Source of the DNA: Spongospora subterranea
Lineage: Eukaryota; Endomyxa; Phytomyxea; Plasmodiophorida; Plasmodiophoridae
Reading direction: 5' to 3'
Assembly (NCBI GenBank): GCA_900404475.1
Contig: OUQQ01000114.1
Span: forward strand, 1 to 40,405
DNA: 40,405 nucleotides
Made by a program: the position numbers and the translations under genes. This document shows, one piece after another, positions 36,969 through 40,405 of the stretch (its first letter is position 1; each line of letters starts with the position of its first letter). Under the pieces are notes generated by a model, which was given only the letters and a program-made list of their open reading frames with translations, was not told the origin of the DNA and searched no databases.

Positions 36969-37331
36969 GATGGGTCAAGGGCGCCTTGGTCGGGCAGATG
37001 ACCGGGTGTGTACACAGGACTGTCCCCAAGATACACTACAAGCCGTACGATGGGTCAAGGGCGCCTTGGTCGGGCAGATGACCGGGTGTGTACACAGGAC
37101 TGTCCCCAAGATTACAAGCCGTACGATGGGTCAAGGGCGCCTTGGTCGGGCAGATGACCGGGTGTGTACACAGGACTGTCCCCAAGATACACTACAAGCC
37201 GTATGACTCTACAGTACGTGTACTACTGTACATCACACGTTGCGATTGATGAGGGACTGTCCCCAAGATACACTACAAGCCGTATGACTCTACAGTACGT
37301 GTACTGTACATCACACATTGCGATTGAGTGG
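36969..37331 (+). repeat. Composite tandem repeat with a shared core
   Basis: Three near-identical units of type A follow each other (36969-37048, 37049-37124, 37125-37204; 80, 76 and 80 bp). Each starts GATGGGTCAAGGGCGCC, the middle one lacking four bases. Next come one full type B unit (37205-37285, 81 bp, starting GACTCTACAGTACGTGTAC) and a partial B unit to about 37331. Types A and B differ in their first half but share a second-half core, GGACTGTCCCCAAGATACAC followed by TACAAGCCGTA. The array crosses an open plus frame (36928-37206), which reads through because of the repeat and is not called as a gene. Confidence 0.9.
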
Positions 37332-37651
37332 TTGGGGTGGCTACTGGCTACCACTCAGGCTCAGCCGGACAGACATCCCTTTTCCACACACGTATTCTAA
37401 TGGCAATGGGCGGCCCCGGGCAGATGTAACGATGGCCCTTGGCCATCTCTGACCGCACGAATATCCGTATGGAGACCGGGGGGGATCTGGCCCCCTCAAC
37501 CTAATTCTAGACTGGGGGTTTAAGGGGATTATCCAACCGCATTTGCCCTGTTTGTTTGTCGATAAATCGCTACAGTAATATCAGCCCGTACATTACCCCC
37601 GTTTATCATTGTGCCTGATGATATAATTATGGTCTAGGCTCAATTGAGTGC
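37332..37651. other. Intergenic region with a G/C-rich hairpin
   Basis: Around 37479-37497 a run of G, then ATCTGG, then a run of C can form a short strong hairpin. No coding sequence is seen. Confidence 0.4.
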
Positions 37652-37984
37652 ATGATCATGACTCCTGAATCTGATCATGATGGAGCTGATCAAGGTGTAG
37701 CGGTGATATATTCATGTAGGACATGTGACCGATCGTTCATCCGGCGCGATAAACTTGAACGCCATGAACGTGTTCATAGTGGTGAAAAGCCTTACGCCTG
37801 TTATGAATGTGGCCGAGCGTTCGCCAGGCGTGACAAGCTGATACGCCATCGAAAGGTTCATACAGGAGAGAGGCCGTTCCATTGCGATCTGTGCTCTAGG
37901 GCATTCGCCAGACGTGATACTCTGAAGGCGCACAGGCGAGTTCATGCCGATCAGGTACCCAATGGTCCTGGAGCAATTTCCTAA
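37652..37984 (+). CDS. Three-finger C2H2 zinc finger protein, intronless
   Basis: A single 110-residue exon begins MIMTPESDHDGADQG and carries three consecutive C2H2 fingers: CRTCDRSFIRRDKLERHERVH, then a finger starting CYECGRAFARRDKL and one starting CDLCSRAFARRDTL, each ending H-x3-H. The linkers are the canonical TGEKP type (SGEKPYA, TGERPFH). The recognition helices (RRDKLER, RRDKLIR, RRDTLKA) are nearly identical, so a short repeated DNA target is likely. It should be a small nuclear DNA-binding protein with no evident effector domain. It converges on the syntaxin gene with 167 nt between stops. Confidence 0.88.
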   Translation: MIMTPESDHDGADQGVAVIYSCRTCDRSFIRRDKLERHERVHSGEKPYACYECGRAFARRDKLIRHRKVHTGERPFHCDLCSRAFARRDTLKAHRRVHADQVPNGPGAIS

Positions 37985-38151
37985 CTGTTTCGGCCAGATT
38001 ATATGAGACTCTTTCTATAAATTATTCAATACAATATCCCAGTATATCCAAAACTATTCAAAAACAGCATCATGGTCCTCTGATTTTAGTGGTCACAGCC
38101 TTGCTTTTGAAAAACTCCAAGGACGTCACTTTTTAACGACATTATTCGTCA

Positions 38152-39030
38152 TTACAGGACCCCTTTTTGCGATAATATTACAGCGGCGATGATACCGATT
38201 ACGATTAATATGATCAAATACAGGTAGCATTTCCGTCGACGAGCCTGTTGAGAATAAGCTAAAGCCTTATCCATATTCACCCGACCAGCTTGCGCCTGCT
38301 CAGCCGCCCCTAGAACGTTCCCTTCAATCATGTTCAGATTCTCCTGCTGATCGTCAACCAAGAGTTTCATATCGACGAACATCTCCTGAAGGTCTTTGAT
38401 TCCGTCATGAATCGCGTGCATTCCGTCTTGATGATGCTCGATCTCGTCCACAACATCGACCAATTGCTCGTTCCGGTTCACCGCCGCCTCGAACATCTGT
38501 GGCGCCGATTCTTTTCCAGACAGTAGTTTTTTCATCTGGCCATCGGAAATATTCGACTTGACCATTCTCGCTTGCCTCTCAATCTGCCCTTTCAATACAT
38601 CCCGAAAATGCTCCGAGACGTTTCCGAACTCAATCATCGCGTCTTGGAATTTCGTGCTATAGGTTCTCAAGCGATTCCTCTTCATTTGGACTACAGTATT
38701 TCCAGCTGTGCTGGCTTGTTCCATGGCCGACACCTTCCCTTCCTCTTTGTCCAGCCAAAATTTCATCTTTAATGCCGCTGTCCGCGTCTTGGTCATGATT
38801 GCGTCCAGTTGTCGGCCGGTTTGCGGATTACTGGTCCTATCCATTGCTGTGCGCTGCTCTAATGCCACAATCGCCTTGGTGTTGCGATAGATAAGTTCTA
38901 GACCGCGCTGAAAGGTTGCTGAACCGTTATCGGCTGGGGGGATGTTCTGTTGGCGATCGTTTGAAAGGGTGACGGCGACCCCACCCCGGACGCTGTGTAA
39001 TCGGTCACGAACACCATCATCATCACTCAT
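38152..39030 (-). CDS. Syntaxin-family Qa-SNARE
   Basis: A single 292-residue exon. After an acidic N-terminus, residues about 35-185 form the three-helix Habc-like region (FQRGLELIYRNTKAIVALEQ, KFQDAMIEFGNVSEHFRDVL). The SNARE motif spans about 200-262, with EIEHHQDGMHAIHDGIKDLQ and the zero-layer Gln in LLVDDQQENLNMIE. A C-terminal membrane anchor follows (CYLYLIILIVIGIIAAVIL). It has the plan of plasma-membrane or endosomal syntaxins (SSO1/STX1/SYP1 type) and should act in vesicle fusion with Qb, Qc and R partners. It has no intron, in contrast to most neighbours. Confidence 0.92.
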   Translation of the reverse strand: MSDDDGVRDRLHSVRGGVAVTLSNDRQQNIPPADNGSATFQRGLELIYRNTKAIVALEQRTAMDRTSNPQTGRQLDAIMTKTRTAALKMKFWLDKEEGKVSAMEQASTAGNTVVQMKRNRLRTYSTKFQDAMIEFGNVSEHFRDVLKGQIERQARMVKSNISDGQMKKLLSGKESAPQMFEAAVNRNEQLVDVVDEIEHHQDGMHAIHDGIKDLQEMFVDMKLLVDDQQENLNMIEGNVLGAAEQAQAGRVNMDKALAYSQQARRRKCYLYLIILIVIGIIAAVILSQKGVL

Positions 39031-39473
39031 CTGATTATGGTATGATGACCATGACCATGTGATCTCATCAAATGAGTCAACTCTTTAGATGAGGTCGGGT
39101 GGGTATCAAGATCAATATTAGTTAAAGCAATAAAAATATCGGACGTCGTCTAGCATTGGTATACACACGTATCGAAAGGACGCCGGCATGATCGTCATTA
39201 AAGGTTTTTAGCAAATAAGGAAAAGGTACTCTATTTTTAGTTTTAGTGATTATTTTATTGTATTTCTGCCCGCCTCCAGGTATGGGCAGACTCATTTTGG
39301 CCTTACCACTGTTTCGATGAGAGAAACCTCAAAAATGTGCAATGACCTTGTCAAGTGTGTTAATGTCTTGCCTTAACACACCTCAATTCAATTTCACCAT
39401 GAAATCCGTGCATAGCAAATAAAGATGAGGTATATGTTTACTGAATATAGAAGTTAAATAGAAGATAAATTCG
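39031..39473. other. A+T-rich intergenic region
   Basis: No gene or conserved element is recognised. It contains the syntaxin upstream region and the 3' flank of the second zinc finger gene. Confidence 0.5.
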
Positions 39474-39983
39474 CTAATAGGCGTAGGATAAGGAACGCAC
39501 TCTGTGTACATGTGATGGCGTATGAGTGATCCTGGGCAGATAGTCGTCAGATGAAGGCGACGTTACGACCGGTGCTTGAGAGCTTGGTGAATACTGATAT
39601 GGCCAAGTGGTGGGAGATGGTTGTGGTCGGACGGGTCTTGGGACTACGACGTCTGGATACGGGAGTGATGGTGGGTTCGCATCAGCCAGAACACACTCAG
39701 CCGCCAAGTCAACACATTTCTCCTTATGCACTCGAACATGCCTCTTGACATTGCATTTCTGGTTGAACGTCTTACCGCAGAGATAGCAGGCAAATAATCT
39801 AAGGACTGTATGGACCGTGTGCTGATGACGTTTAAGATTCGACTCAACCGAGAAACGGCGGTCGCACTGGTCGCACTGGTATGGCTTCTCTTGAGTGTGA
39901 GACCTCATGTGGATGGACAGCTTTGATGAGGCCTCGAAGTGTTTGTGGCAGAATGAGCAAACTAGATCCTTGTTAGCATCCAT
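39474..39983 (-). CDS. Three-finger C2H2 zinc finger protein with Pro/Ser-rich tail, intronless
   Basis: A single 169-residue exon. Three C2H2 fingers lie at about residues 9-86: CSFCHKHFEASSKLSIHMRSH, then fingers starting CDQCDRRFSVESNL and CYLCGKTFNQKCNV. The linker TQEKPYQ is of the canonical type; the third linker (TVLRLFA) is not. The second finger has H-x4-H. The C-terminal half is Pro/Ser/Tyr-rich (RPVRPQPSPTTWPYQYSPSS) and could be an activation or interaction region. It is likely a DNA-binding transcription regulator. It differs clearly from the finger protein at 37.7 kb in its recognition helices, so the two are not recent duplicates. Confidence 0.87.
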   Translation of the reverse strand: MDANKDLVCSFCHKHFEASSKLSIHMRSHTQEKPYQCDQCDRRFSVESNLKRHQHTVHTVLRLFACYLCGKTFNQKCNVKRHVRVHKEKCVDLAAECVLADANPPSLPYPDVVVPRPVRPQPSPTTWPYQYSPSSQAPVVTSPSSDDYLPRITHTPSHVHRVRSLSYAY

Positions 39984-40405
39984 GAGCGCATGAAGTGGTT
40001 ATGTGCCCCAGTTTCAGTAATGGCTCTACGATGTCCGAACGCGCATTCCCTCCTCCTAGAGTGATATGCCTTGCTATTTTTAGCGATCGGACCAGTGCCG
40101 TGGCTCACTCGCACCCAGTCATTACTCTCATCGGTTATCGCACCATGGGTCATGGGTATTGGACTGCAGCTACAGTAGTAGCCACATAGCAGTTTACTGT
40201 ATAGTGTATACTGAGCCGGAGTTCCGACTTGGCGACAATCGGCCTCTCGCTTTCGTGTAACCAGTCTACAAGTCCTGGCAGGGTCTTTTCCAACGAGAAA
40301 AAGAACTGGCCACCCTAATTTTGGTATATTACACCCACGGTCGGGTTTTAACCACCACACTCAGGATTATCACCAACCTGGAATAGGGTCTTCGGCACCC
40401 AAATG
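39984..40405. other. Right-edge region without a supported gene
   Basis: A minus-strand frame (40360-39962) overlaps the start of the zinc finger gene in another frame and lacks recognisable content. This is probably its promoter region. Confidence 0.4.

Noticed and set aside
36928..37206. 92-codon open frame through the tandem repeat
   Set aside because: It merely reads the 80-bp repeat, and the 76-bp unit shifts its frame. There is no conserved content.

Overview
This window is nuclear DNA from an intron-rich but compact unicellular eukaryote. The recognisable genes are eukaryotic: TRAPPC10, a cathepsin-D-type aspartic protease, a NOP12/RBM34-type RNA-binding protein, RNA polymerase III subunit C3, an ENTH epsin, a J-domain protein, a Tim17-family inner-membrane protein, PAM16/TIM16, serine palmitoyltransferase subunit 2, a BAR-PH protein, a calcium-dependent protein kinase (CDPK) and a Qa-SNARE. 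Most introns are 44-63 nt, GT...AG, and could be placed by reading frame plus protein-family alignment. A true CDPK (kinase plus four EF-hands in one chain) argues against an animal or fungus. Together with the short introns and a GT61-type glycosyltransferase it points to a protist. A rhizarian of the plasmodiophorid type is my best guess, held weakly; a stramenopile or alveolate relative is not excluded.

Layout, left to right. 1-1.5 kb: a partial minus-strand gene and a poorly resolved plus-strand gene whose first exon resembles the TRAPPC2/sedlin longin domain. 1.8-3.2 kb: GT61 glycosyltransferase. 3.35-6.58 kb: TRAPPC10 (minus, 3 exons). 7.3-9.3 kb: a gene-poor tract with degenerate copies of the end of the neighbouring aspartic protease, including an imperfect inverted repeat. 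9.7-11.1 kb: the intact aspartic protease (minus, 4 exons). 11.5-12.0 kb: a small unknown minus-strand gene. 12.3-15.0 kb: an unknown 257-residue protein followed without a gap by NOP12/RBM34. 15.4-17.0 kb: POLR3C. 17.3-21.6 kb (minus): a long coiled-coil protein and epsin, 42 nt apart. 21.9-24.9 kb (minus): an unknown exon, a J-domain protein and a Tim17-family protein. 25-27 kb: no supported gene. 27.1-33.8 kb (plus): PAM16, LCB2 (14 exons), an unknown protein and the BAR-PH protein (11 exons). 33.9-36.3 kb: a small basic protein, then CDPK (minus, 9 exons). 37-37.3 kb: composite tandem repeats. 37.6-40 kb: two intronless C2H2 proteins flanking an intronless syntaxin.

Several genes belong to membrane traffic (TRAPPC10, a possible TRAPPC2, epsin, the clathrin-related J protein, BAR-PH, syntaxin). 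Others serve mitochondria (PAM16, the Tim17-family protein) or the nucleolus and Pol III. They look like ordinary housekeeping neighbours, not one pathway. The parts most worth a second look are the inverted-repeat derivative of the aspartic protease at 8.6-9.0 kb, the CCAAT-bearing repeat before LCB2, the modular tandem repeat at 37 kb, and the strand-asymmetric segment inside the coiled-coil gene. All exon structures are inferred from sequence alone, without transcripts.
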